Source: Paenibacillus sp. FSL A5-0031
Lineage (GTDB): Bacteria; Bacillota; Bacilli; Paenibacillales; Paenibacillaceae
Reading direction: 5' to 3'
DNA length: 64,000 nt
NCBI RefSeq assembly: GCF_001956295.1
Contig: NZ_MRTD01000006.1
Coordinates: 186,001-250,000, forward strand
Shown here one piece after another: positions 26,090 to 34,199 of this stretch (position 1 is its first letter; each line of letters starts with the position of its first letter). The notes beneath the pieces were generated by a model that searched no databases, was not told the origin of the DNA, and was given only the letters and a program-made list of their open reading frames with translations. A program made the translations under genes and the position numbers.

Positions 26090-27412
26090 CTACTGCTGAA
26101 CATAACGATTAATGACTTCAACAAGCAAATCATTGAGCAGCTTAACCTCATATTCGCCTACTGCCGGCTCTAGGTGATCACTGCCGATACCGCTGTCATC
26201 GGTTAAAAACAAATAGGTGCCGCCCGTCGCTGTTGCCATGAAACGCATCAAATATTCCGTCTCTGCACTCACTCCGCTAGAAGCTACAGGTATAATTCTA
26301 ACCCCTTGCTCAGCCGCATCCTCTGTAAGCTGCTTTATCTCGTCGATAACCTGTGGTTCATCATGAGGCGGTGCGTCTAGAACGAGAAACAGCAGACGCG
26401 CTCTAGCATCCTTGCTCCACTCATGCTCATGAAGCGCATCGCGCAGCGCCTGATCAACAGCCTCGGGATAATCTCCGCCCCCATCCGCCTTTTGCTTGCT
26501 AAATTGATCTATCACTTTATTTATGTCCGTAGTGAATGGATACGGCTTGACGATATAATCATCATGCTTATCTTTGTAAAAGTTTGCGCTGATACGAATG
26601 CCAAGCTGATTTGCATGCTCATCGGACACTCGCTTCACAACATCCTTAAGCTCCGCTTCCAAATAATTCAGCTCATCCTCCATGGAGCCTGTCGTATCCA
26701 CAACAAACATAATGTCTACCTGATCTGACAGCGCTGTACCTTTACTTAAATCAACTTTAATGCTGCCTTGCTGTGGGATGTCCATCTCCTGCGTCGTCTT
26801 GCTTTCTTGACCCGATTGCACTTTAACGGTATAACGGCCTAAGTTCGTCGTATCACTTTCAAATAGACCTGCGTACACATAGGCTCTGCCCTCCGTGTTT
26901 GTACGCGCCTTCCATATCGCCTTCTTGCCTGCGTACAGTTCTACCCGTGCATCAGACACTGCTTTGCCTCCAGCTGTGACGATAACCTCAAGGCGGTTAA
27001 AATTCCAGAACTGCCATACCCGCTTGCTGCTATCCCCTTCTTGCGAGTTGAGTAAATTGCCAAAGCGATCCCAAGCAGCTATATCATCCCATTCACCAGC
27101 AGTTAGTTGCCCGGCCTGCTCTATTTTGTCTGGATTTGAATACCCGCGTTTGCCCCCCTCTTTTTGTCTTAGAGGCTCCACACTAATGGATTTTCGATCC
27201 CCACCACTTGTAGTTTCTTCTCCTTTGCTCGGAGCTCCGCTCTCCGAATTGCTTCTGTATTCCATGTCTCGGTTACCACTGTTCGAGGCATCATTCTTAG
27301 AGGAAGAGCATGCGCTTAATACAAGAAACAGGGAAAGCAACACAACGGTAATCGAGAAGATCCAACTTTTTCTTTGTCTAATTGCCTTGTTGAGAGAATG
27401 ACCCGCTTTCAT
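26090..27412 (-). CDS. VWA-domain lipoprotein
   Basis: A 440-residue exported protein. The signal peptide ends in a lipobox (SLFLVLSACSSS, Cys near residue 35), so it is predicted to be anchored in the membrane. Residues 36-115 are low complexity. A Cna-B/carboxypeptidase-regulatory-like domain (LEVIVTAGGKAVSDARVELY) spans about 145-215. A von Willebrand A domain then starts DIMFVVDTTGSMEDELNYLE with an intact DxTxS metal-ion site, and RARLLFLVLDAPPHDE further on. Such proteins bind ligands or partner proteins at the surface; the partner is unknown. It is transcribed divergently from the next gene. Confidence 0.88.
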   Translation of the reverse strand: MKAGHSLNKAIRQRKSWIFSITVVLLSLFLVLSACSSSKNDASNSGNRDMEYRSNSESGAPSKGEETTSGGDRKSISVEPLRQKEGGKRGYSNPDKIEQAGQLTAGEWDDIAAWDRFGNLLNSQEGDSSKRVWQFWNFNRLEVIVTAGGKAVSDARVELYAGKKAIWKARTNTEGRAYVYAGLFESDTTNLGRYTVKVQSGQESKTTQEMDIPQQGSIKVDLSKGTALSDQVDIMFVVDTTGSMEDELNYLEAELKDVVKRVSDEHANQLGIRISANFYKDKHDDYIVKPYPFTTDINKVIDQFSKQKADGGGDYPEAVDQALRDALHEHEWSKDARARLLFLVLDAPPHDEPQVIDEIKQLTEDAAEQGVRIIPVASSGVSAETEYLMRFMATATGGTYLFLTDDSGIGSDHLEPAVGEYEVKLLNDLLVEVINRYVQQ

Positions 27413-27571
27413 TCTTTCAGCCCCTTTTTTAATTATATTTACGTTTCCTAATCTGACGATTATTGGAAGTGTAATGTTGCATTAATAAGCCAGTAACATT
27501 ACAATCGTTAACAGACATGCTGCGAGTCCCATGATCGACTGCATGAAGCAATTATTCAGGAGGACTTCACC

Positions 27572-27874
27572 TTGGAAACATTCGAATTAATCGCATTTGA
27601 AATGACTTATCAGCAAAAGACGATTCAGCTTTCCTTTACTTCCGCTGAGCTCGTTCGAGTTACGGAGTATGGGGATCGATTATGGTACGTAGATATAAAT
27701 GGCGTTGACGATCGTGAGCTATTAGCATGGTTTGGCAGAAATGAGGATATCGGAATTGAGCTTACTGCTGTCGCCAGCAGTGGGCAAACCTTCCGAGGCA
27801 AAGGCTATTTTCATCCGAATGAGCCTCATCAAGCTGCTGCTGTTCGGGGCGATGGCGAGCTGCTTGAAACATAA
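27572..27874 (+). CDS. Hypothetical protein, 100 residues
   Basis: Starts with TTG, 8 bases after a perfect AGGAGG, which supports it as a real gene. The sequence is beta-rich with alternating hydrophobic residues (TIQLSFTSAELVRVTEYGDR then LWYVDINGVDDRELLAWFGR and GIELTAVASSGQTFRGKGYF). It looks like a small single-domain cytosolic protein, with no signal peptide or membrane helix. No family was recognised. A strong bidirectional terminator follows. Confidence 0.75.
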   Translation: METFELIAFEMTYQQKTIQLSFTSAELVRVTEYGDRLWYVDINGVDDRELLAWFGRNEDIGIELTAVASSGQTFRGKGYFHPNEPHQAAAVRGDGELLET

Positions 27875-27881
27875 TTCACAC

Positions 27882-27934
27882 AAAAAAAGAAGCTAAGATA
27901 AGTCATGTTCATGACTTGCCTTAGCTTCTTTTGA
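27882..27934. terminator. Bidirectional terminator
   Basis: AAGAAGCTAAG and CTTAGCTTCTT pair over 11 bases, with an additional inner AGTCAT/ATGACT pairing. An A-run on one side and T-rich sequence on the other serve the convergent genes at 27874 and 27942. Confidence 0.9.
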
Positions 27935-27941
27935 TTTATTA

Positions 27942-28904
27942 TTATTTGCCGTGAGCAATTTCAGGCGTTGTAAGGCGATCATAAAACTCTACGCCTTTAT
28001 CTTTGTCCGCAGAATCACGAAGCGCCATAGCGGAACGTGGATGCTCATCCAAAATACCTGTAATCATGTAAGGAATGATGTAACCCCATTCTTCCTTCTC
28101 GCGAAGCGGAACCATGTACTTCTCGATCATATCAAGGACAGGACGGATGTTGTATTTCGTGTTTTGAAGCTCAGATACCAATAGCTCCGTGTTGCAGTTG
28201 CCCGCTGCGCGGCCCATGCCATAAACAGATGCATCAAGCAGCTCAACGCCATGTTCTGCTGCTAGCAGCGTGTTGGCAAATGCAAGCTGCAAATTGTTAT
28301 GTGCGTGAACGCCTAGACGTTTGTTAGGCAAATGCTGACGGAACTTGTCAACGAGGTAGCTCATATCGCTTGGCTTCAAGCTGCCATAGGAGTCAACGAC
28401 GTAAACAACGTCAACAACGCTCTCATTGATAAGCTGGAAAGCTTCAATAAGCTGATTCTCCATTACGTTAGAGAGAGCCATAATGTTAATTGTCGTTTCA
28501 TATCCGCGATCATGGAATACTTTAACCAGCTCAAGCGCTTTATCTACATCTTGGATGTAGCAAGCAACGCGAATCAGATCAAGCAAGCTCTCGCTGCGCG
28601 GCAAAATGTCGTTCTCGTCAACTCGACCGATATCAACAAGTGCGGAAAGCTTCGTATTTCCTTTGTTAGGGATAACTTTTTTCAAGAAATCATCATTTAG
28701 AAAACGCCAAGGTCCTGCACTTTCAGCACCCTTAAGCAGTTTCGGAGAGTTTTTGTAGCCGATTTCCATATAATCGACGCCGGCTTCGTTCAAGCTTTGG
28801 TACAAATGCTGAACGAACTCGACACTAAAATCCCAATTATTTACGAGTCCGCCATCACGGATCGTGCAGTCAACAATTTTACAGTGGCTTGTTTTTGAAT
28901 GCAT
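27942..28904 (-). CDS. DRE-TIM aldolase-like protein (HMGL family)
   Basis: A 320-residue TIM-barrel protein of the HMG-CoA lyase-like superfamily. KIVDCTIRDGGLVNNWDFSV near residue 10 is the metal-binding DxTxRDG motif. GVHAHNNLQLAFANTLLAAE near residue 200 is the HxHN metal site, and YGMGRAAGNCNTELLVSEL is the Cys-containing active-site loop. It resembles 4-hydroxy-2-oxovalerate aldolases and a widespread Bacillales group without assigned substrate. It stands alone, so the reaction cannot be fixed from context. Confidence 0.85.
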   Translation of the reverse strand: MHSKTSHCKIVDCTIRDGGLVNNWDFSVEFVQHLYQSLNEAGVDYMEIGYKNSPKLLKGAESAGPWRFLNDDFLKKVIPNKGNTKLSALVDIGRVDENDILPRSESLLDLIRVACYIQDVDKALELVKVFHDRGYETTINIMALSNVMENQLIEAFQLINESVVDVVYVVDSYGSLKPSDMSYLVDKFRQHLPNKRLGVHAHNNLQLAFANTLLAAEHGVELLDASVYGMGRAAGNCNTELLVSELQNTKYNIRPVLDMIEKYMVPLREKEEWGYIIPYMITGILDEHPRSAMALRDSADKDKGVEFYDRLTTPEIAHGK

Positions 28905-29086
28905 GCTTTGTTACTCCTTTGATGTGAACATGAGTTCATTTTATCTCATCATACTTGAAAAGAATGAGGAACGCAAAATAATTTTGTCGTTTTATGGTTA
29001 ATTTAGAAGCAGTTTTGTCTAGTCTGCAAACACCTTCGAGGTCAGCGATAGGACATCTACTTTGACTATTATGACCAATGTTCAGA

Positions 29087-29131
29087 CAAAAAAGCCGTCT
29101 CAACGATTTAACGTAGAAACCGGCTTCTTTG
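29087..29131 (-). terminator. Terminator of the GTP cyclohydrolase II gene
   Basis: On the minus strand AAGCCG(G)TTTC pairs with GAGACGGCTT and is followed by TTTTTTG, about 20 bases after the gene's stop codon. Confidence 0.7.
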
Positions 29132-29148
29132 GCTGCTTTTACAAAAAA

Positions 29149-29895
29149 TTATTTAACAAGCGTATGAGGCTCTTGTCCATAATGGCCCGATCGCTTCATT
29201 TTCGTTTGGATATATTTTTCATTATAAGTAGAGGAATTGCCCCATAATGGCACTCTACCCGCCACGTTCATGCCCGATTTGCGCAGTGCATCCACTTTCC
29301 GCGGATTGTTGGTAATAATCGATACCGGGTGCTTCCTCAGCAGCTTCAGTACAGCAATGGCATCACTATAATCGCGTGAATCATCTGCGAAACCAAGCTC
29401 TGTATTTGCATCAACCGTATCGAGCCCATCCTCTTGAAGCAAGTAGGCAATCGCTTTACTGAACAAACCGATTCCACGGCCCTCGTGATTGGCTAAATAA
29501 AAGAGCGCCCCCGTGCCATGCTCTATTATGATCCGCATCGATTGCTTTAACTGAAAGCCGCAATCACATCTTGCGCTTCCGAAGATATCGCCTGTGTGAC
29601 AGATGCTGTGCATCCGAATGAGCGCGTCTTCATTATTTTCAAAATCGCCATATACGAGAACACTCGATTGCTGCAGATCCGCATAAGAGAATCGATTTAA
29701 ATCATCAACGAGCTGCTCGGGAGACAGCTCCTTGCCTGCTTCCTTGCGGAGCCAGCTATACCAATGAAAAATCTTAGTTTCTCCGTCAAGGTCGACGGGA
29801 AGCTTCACAGGACCGATCACATAAATGTCATCATTGCCGCTTTGCGTACGTTTTAGTTTATTTTTAATAAGTGCTGCTATATTAGGTTTAATCAT
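29149..29895 (-). CDS. ribA: GTP cyclohydrolase II
   Basis: A 248-residue enzyme opening the GTP imidazole ring, the first step of riboflavin synthesis. The zinc site is in RMHSICHTGDIFGSARCDCG, with Cys99, Cys110 and Cys112. The GTP/catalytic region is LANHEGRGIGLFSKAIAYLL, and SIITNNPRKVDALRKSG is the usual C-terminal motif. It lacks the RibB domain usually fused in Bacillales RibBA and has about 70 residues ahead of the core domain. It stands outside a rib operon, so it could serve another pathway that begins from GTP. Confidence 0.92.
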   Translation of the reverse strand: MIKPNIAALIKNKLKRTQSGNDDIYVIGPVKLPVDLDGETKIFHWYSWLRKEAGKELSPEQLVDDLNRFSYADLQQSSVLVYGDFENNEDALIRMHSICHTGDIFGSARCDCGFQLKQSMRIIIEHGTGALFYLANHEGRGIGLFSKAIAYLLQEDGLDTVDANTELGFADDSRDYSDAIAVLKLLRKHPVSIITNNPRKVDALRKSGMNVAGRVPLWGNSSTYNEKYIQTKMKRSGHYGQEPHTLVK

Positions 29896-29926
29896 GCTAG
29901 TTCACCTTCTCTAAAAGAATACGCAA

Positions 29927-30691
29927 TTAAAATTGCATGCATAAGTAGCTGAGCGTACCAAATTCATAACTTCGATATATGACCTTTGGAGCTGACTCTG
30001 GACTGCCGCTGCCTAAAGCTATATATAATGGAACAAAATGTTCTGCACGGGGTACTGCCATTTTAGCATGCGGAGCAAGCTGTTCATACTGAAATAGCGA
30101 ATTTGTATCGTGCTTATTCATTTTTTCTATTAGCCAATCATCAAACTGGACAGCCCAGCTCTCCGGCTCCTTCTGTCCCCAGTTTACAGCACGAAGATTA
30201 TGAACGGTCACGCCGCTGCCAATGAGCAAAATATTTTGTGAGCTCAAGCTGCGCAGCGCCTCGCCAATTAGGAACTGCTCCTGTGGAGCACGATATGGAT
30301 TTACAGAAATCTGCACGACAGGAATATCTGCCTTCGGGAACATATGCTTCAGCATCGTCCATGAGCCATGATCCAGTCCTCTTTCATTATCATATGCTAC
30401 CTGAATATTATTTTCGCTCAGCAAATGGCCAACATGCTCAGCGACTCTTACTGAGCCTTTAGCAGCATATTTGATCTGGTAGAGCTCATCAGGAAAACCA
30501 TAAAAGTCATAAATCGTTTCATATTCATCATCCTTGGATGAAATCGTAACGATGTCCGTCTCCCAATGCGCCGTGAAAATAACGATCGCATCCGGCTTTA
30601 GACTCGCACCTGTTTGTTTCAGAAATTCGCTATATTCATTTTGCTCGACAGCGAGCATCGGTGATCCATGCGCTAGAAATAAAGGATTCAT
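29927..30691 (-). CDS. LigB-type extradiol dioxygenase (4,5-DOPA dioxygenase-like)
   Basis: A 254-residue protein of the class III extradiol dioxygenase family (YgiD/DODA). Metal-binding histidines fall in LFLAHGSPMLAVE at the N-terminus and in VIFTAHWETDIVTIS, with ERGLDHGSWTMLKHMFPKAD near residue 105 and LIGSGVTVHNLRAVNWGQ near 158. The reaction would be ring opening of a catechol. It is transcribed divergently from an HxlR regulator 147 bases away, a usual arrangement for quinone or catechol-responsive genes. Confidence 0.88.
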   Translation of the reverse strand: MNPLFLAHGSPMLAVEQNEYSEFLKQTGASLKPDAIVIFTAHWETDIVTISSKDDEYETIYDFYGFPDELYQIKYAAKGSVRVAEHVGHLLSENNIQVAYDNERGLDHGSWTMLKHMFPKADIPVVQISVNPYRAPQEQFLIGEALRSLSSQNILLIGSGVTVHNLRAVNWGQKEPESWAVQFDDWLIEKMNKHDTNSLFQYEQLAPHAKMAVPRAEHFVPLYIALGSGSPESAPKVIYRSYEFGTLSYLCMQF

Positions 30692-30719
30692 TGCGGTACC
30701 TCCTCAAATTCACTTACTA

Positions 30720-30750
30720 ATTGTAACTAATTATAATTTTATAACTAAAG
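30720..30750. promoter_or_regulatory. Direct TAACTAA repeats in the dioxygenase/HxlR divergent gap
   Basis: TAACTAA occurs at 30724-30730 and 30742-30748, an 18-base centre distance of about two helical turns. It surrounds a TATAAT-like sequence in a very AT-rich stretch. It is a plausible operator for the adjacent HxlR protein. Confidence 0.35.
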
Positions 30751-30838
30751 ATAGTCAAGTAATTAACAATATCCAAGTGTGCTTGTATAAATAAGATATT
30801 GGAGTTATACTTATTAGAAGTAAAAAGAGGTGATGCGC

Positions 30839-31162
30839 ATGGATCAATCTAACCTTTGTCCCCGTTTTCAGAAGGGAATGGAACTTATAAGCAAGCGTTG
30901 GACCGGCCTTATCATATTCCAGCTTTTGTCCGGCCCGCAGCGCTTCTGCGCCGTTCAGTCCGCCCTTCCGATCAGCGGCAGATTGCTGTCAGAACGTTTC
31001 AAAGAGCTTGAGAATGAAGGTATTGTCGATAGACATGTTTACCCTGAAATACCTGTACGCATAGAATATTCATTAACGGAAAAAGGCCTTGCTCTTGAGC
31101 CGATTATCCGTGAAATACAAGTGTGGTCTCAAGATTGGATTGAACCGATAACCAAAGTCTAA
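30839..31162 (+). CDS. HxlR-family transcriptional regulator
   Basis: About 107 residues: MDQSNLCPRFQKGMELISKR, then WTGLIIFQLLSGPQRFCAVQ and ISGRLLSERFKELENEGIVD. This is the HxlR winged-helix pattern, including the N-terminal CP pair. The cysteine near residue 7 matches the position that senses quinones or diamide in YodB-type members. ATG 30839 is used because AGAGGTG lies 6-7 bases upstream; GTG 30830 overlaps that site. It probably regulates the divergent dioxygenase and itself. Confidence 0.92.
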   Translation: MDQSNLCPRFQKGMELISKRWTGLIIFQLLSGPQRFCAVQSALPISGRLLSERFKELENEGIVDRHVYPEIPVRIEYSLTEKGLALEPIIREIQVWSQDWIEPITKV

Positions 31163-31179
31163 TCCATCCTACACAGCAT

Positions 31180-31236
31180 AAAAGGGAATATCTGCTCAGC
31201 GGGGTTTAAGCGCTGAGCAGATATTCCCTTTTTTTA
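31180..31236. terminator. Bidirectional terminator between HxlR gene and kdp operon
   Basis: A 20-base perfect stem (AAAGGGAATATCTGCTCAGC with its complement at 31212-31231) is followed by a T-run on the plus strand and by A/T bases on the other. It serves both convergent transcripts. Confidence 0.92.
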
Positions 31237-33555
31237 ACATTTATCCGTAATCCGGTTCGCCACAATGAGCATATCCATATGACGGCCGGCTTGCAGCAAT
31301 TCACGGACGATATTGCCGCGAAAGCTTGCATACCACGCCTTTTTGCTAGGCTGCCCGACGATAAGCTGCGTTGCTTTGATGCGATTGGCTGCCGTTAGAA
31401 GCGTACCCGCAATATGCTCCCTGCTCTCCGCTTTGGACATTTCAAATACTCCGCCAAGCCTCTCGGTCAGCTTCATCAACAGATCACGCTTATTGATCGC
31501 CTCGTCTGTCCAAGGTGCGCCATCCTGCACATGATGCACATGCCACTGCGCCTTCAGCCGATACGCAATGCGGAAGCCCCGCCGAATAAGACGCTCTGCG
31601 TCCGCGAGAATATCAATGCCGACAAAGATGACCTCTCTTCGGCGCAGCGTTCCACGCAGCGTCTGATTGCGATCCCATGCTTCAAGCCGTTCATCTACAT
31701 CATCAGCAAGCTCGCGAAGGGCAAGCTCTCGCAGCGCAATTAAATTGCCCGTCGTGAAAAAAGCACCAAGCGCTTGTTCCACTTTGGCTTTGGCATATAT
31801 TTTCCCATCTCTCATACGCTGCTGCAGCATTTGCGGTGTCACATCGATCAGCTCTACTTGATCTGCCAGCCTTATAATCGCATCGGGTACCGTTTCTCTA
31901 ACACGAACGCCAGTAACCTGTTCAATGGCATCATTCAAGCTTTCAATATGCTGCACATTCATCGTCGAAACAACCGATATTCCCTTCTGCAGCAAATAAA
32001 TGACATCCTCATAACGCTTCTTCCTCAAGCTGCCCGGCACATTCGTATGAGCTAGCTCATCCACCAGCACAACATCGGGATTTCTGCTAACTATCGCTTC
32101 AACATCCATTTCTTCGAGCTGAGTACCTCGATATTGAATCGTTTGCCTAGCGATAATCGGCAGCTCTCCAATCTGCTTCAATGTATCCTCGCGCCCATGT
32201 GTTTCCACGATGCCAATAACGACATCTATACCTTTCTGATACATCATGTTCGCTTCAGCAAGCATCCGATACGTTTTCCCGACGCCTGGCGCCGCCCCGA
32301 TATACAGATTGAAGCTGCCTCTTCTCATGGATTCCATTTGCTGCTCGCGCTCATCTGGGCTGAACCTTCGAAACAACGCTTTTCGCGAATCACTTCTTTG
32401 CTTAACAGGCAAAATCCGCTCGCCTTCTTGCTCTGAGCGGTCTGCCATAAGAAATAAATCGATCTGCTTCAGCCTGCGCAGCACGCTGTCAACAATTGAG
32501 CCCTGTTTCAGCTGCTGCCATCTGCTCTGCTTGGAATGGCCCATAACGATACGAGTAACCTGATGCTCCTCCGCGTACCTTACTAGAGCGGACGGCAAAC
32601 GACGGCGGCTTTGCAACGGCAGCTCCTCAAATGTGCCCCCTACTTTAACGGTAAGCTTCTTTATTGAAGCTTTAAAAGCCTGCTCTTCCTTGGACAGTTT
32701 TTTTTGCGGCTCTTTAAAGGAAACGACTATGACATCTCCATTAAGCCTGCGGGCAATTTGCTGTCCTCTTCTTACATATAAAGAGCCGTTCCAATGATAT
32801 TGTGCGGTTACCAGAATACGCTCGGAAGCACCCGACGGACCCGTGAGCCCCATCTCCTCCCGATGCTTCTCCAGCGACTCATTGACTCCCTCTGCGACTA
32901 GCCGCAGCGACAGCTCTCGCAGCACCGCAAGATTTCCCCGCAGGGAAATTGCAGGATCGGGCTTTACGCCGAGCGTTCCATCCTCAAACCGCTTAAGCAT
33001 CGTTTCAGGCGATACATCAATCAGCCTAACCTCATCAGCAAGCTCAAGCGTATGAGCAGGAACGGTGCAGCTCGGACGAATCCCCGTCCATTTGAGAACA
33101 GCCTGATCTACACCCTCGAGCTCATACACATTGATTGTTGTAATAACGCTTATGCCCTTGCCAAGCAAAAAAATAATATCTTCTAGCCGCGTTTGAAACT
33201 TTGCATCAGTTCGATTGCGATGGGCTAGCCCATCTATGAGCAGCACCTCAGCGTCCCTCTCTACCAAAGCATCCAGATCAAGATCCTTTTGCTCTGCACC
33301 ATCCTTCTGCCAATGGATGCTTGGCACACGCTCGAAAGGTTCAATCAATTCGAGCGTCTCCGGACTCTGCGGCCTAAGAACCGCGCAAAGGACAACATCA
33401 ATGCCATCTCGCTTCAGCTCTGTTCCTTCTCGCAGCATATGATACGTTTTGCCTGAACCGCTCACCGCTCCAATGAGTATTTTTAGACGTCCTTGATGCA
33501 GCTTTGCGATGGAGAGCAGCAGCTCCTCTGGCGTTTTCTTTTTCAGCGGAGCCAT
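31234..33555 (-). CDS. Tandem KdpD-like sensor protein without a histidine kinase
   Basis: A 773-residue cytosolic protein at the end of the kdp operon. It holds two consecutive copies of the KdpD N-terminal region, each a KdpD ATP-binding domain followed by a Usp-like domain. Copy 1 has a P-loop in GAVSGSGKTYHML (residues 29-41) and a weakened Walker B (LLIDGLAHRNRTD). Copy 2 begins near residue 415 with the canonical GAAPGVGKTYRML and VLVDELAHTNVPGS. The four-helix membrane region, GAF, HisKA and ATPase domains of full KdpD are absent, and no kdpE gene is present. Neither Usp copy shows the SxS-X20-FTAxY motif linked to c-di-AMP binding. A regulatory role on the transporter is likely but inferred. 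Confidence 0.88.
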   Translation of the reverse strand: MAPLKKKTPEELLLSIAKLHQGRLKILIGAVSGSGKTYHMLREGTELKRDGIDVVLCAVLRPQSPETLELIEPFERVPSIHWQKDGAEQKDLDLDALVERDAEVLLIDGLAHRNRTDAKFQTRLEDIIFLLGKGISVITTINVYELEGVDQAVLKWTGIRPSCTVPAHTLELADEVRLIDVSPETMLKRFEDGTLGVKPDPAISLRGNLAVLRELSLRLVAEGVNESLEKHREEMGLTGPSGASERILVTAQYHWNGSLYVRRGQQIARRLNGDVIVVSFKEPQKKLSKEEQAFKASIKKLTVKVGGTFEELPLQSRRRLPSALVRYAEEHQVTRIVMGHSKQSRWQQLKQGSIVDSVLRRLKQIDLFLMADRSEQEGERILPVKQRSDSRKALFRRFSPDEREQQMESMRRGSFNLYIGAAPGVGKTYRMLAEANMMYQKGIDVVIGIVETHGREDTLKQIGELPIIARQTIQYRGTQLEEMDVEAIVSRNPDVVLVDELAHTNVPGSLRKKRYEDVIYLLQKGISVVSTMNVQHIESLNDAIEQVTGVRVRETVPDAIIRLADQVELIDVTPQMLQQRMRDGKIYAKAKVEQALGAFFTTGNLIALRELALRELADDVDERLEAWDRNQTLRGTLRRREVIFVGIDILADAERLIRRGFRIAYRLKAQWHVHHVQDGAPWTDEAINKRDLLMKLTERLGGVFEMSKAESREHIAGTLLTAANRIKATQLIVGQPSKKAWYASFRGNIVRELLQAGRHMDMLIVANRITDKC

Positions 33556-33559
33556 ATGG

Positions 33560-34168
33560 CTATTCCCCCAACATTTTTGACAATGCGATATTCAGCTTCA
33601 ACACATTAACCCGTTCGTCACCGAAAACGCCTAAATCGCGGCCTTCCGTATTTGCTTTAACCAATTGCTCTAGCTCTGCTGGTGATACGCCGGTCAGCTT
33701 GCTGATTCTTGCGATCTGTACATCAGCCGACTGTGGCGTGATATGCGGATCAAGACCAGAGCCTGAGTTCGTAATTAAAGCGATCGGCAGCTGGGAAACC
33801 GGTACATCTGGATTTTGTGCCTTCCAAGCTTCAATCGAAGCTTTGGTTCTTTCGATTAAAGCTGGATTGGATGGTCCAAAATTGTTTGATCCAGAACCGG
33901 CAGCATTATAGTCAATGCTTGATACACGACCTTGAAACCATTTCGGATCAACAAAGCTTTGGCCGATCAGCTCTGATCCAACAACTTGGCCGGAGCTATC
34001 CTTTATAAGGCTTCCATTCGCTTGCTTAGGGAACAGCAGCTGAGCTGCTCCCGTGCTTGCAAGCGGGTAAATAATGCCGCAAATGATCATAAATATGATG
34101 CTGATTCGCAAAGGTATCATTAACGATGACAACTGGAATCGTGATGCGTTTTTCGCTTGTTCGTTCAT
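33560..34168 (-). CDS. kdpC: Potassium-transporting ATPase subunit KdpC
   Basis: A 202-residue KdpC subunit. A membrane helix (ISIIFMIICGIIYPLASTGA) is followed by the signature SLIKDSSGQVVGSELIGQSF, FQGRVSSIDYNAAGSGSNNF and SGSGLDPHITPQSADVQIAR. KdpC stabilises the KdpFABC complex. ATG 34168 (MNEQAKN) is preferred over a longer frame, giving normal family length. It sits between kdpB (32 bases upstream) and the KdpD-like gene (4 bases). Confidence 0.97.
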   Translation of the reverse strand: MNEQAKNASRFQLSSLMIPLRISIIFMIICGIIYPLASTGAAQLLFPKQANGSLIKDSSGQVVGSELIGQSFVDPKWFQGRVSSIDYNAAGSGSNNFGPSNPALIERTKASIEAWKAQNPDVPVSQLPIALITNSGSGLDPHITPQSADVQIARISKLTGVSPAELEQLVKANTEGRDLGVFGDERVNVLKLNIALSKMLGE

Positions 34169-34199
34169 ATAGATAAGCCTTCTTTCGTGTATGGTTATA

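Noticed and set aside
31234..33555. Frameshifted or truncated full-length kdpD
   Set aside because: The gene ends cleanly in a terminator, and both repeated halves are intact along their length; no kinase fragment is seen nearby.
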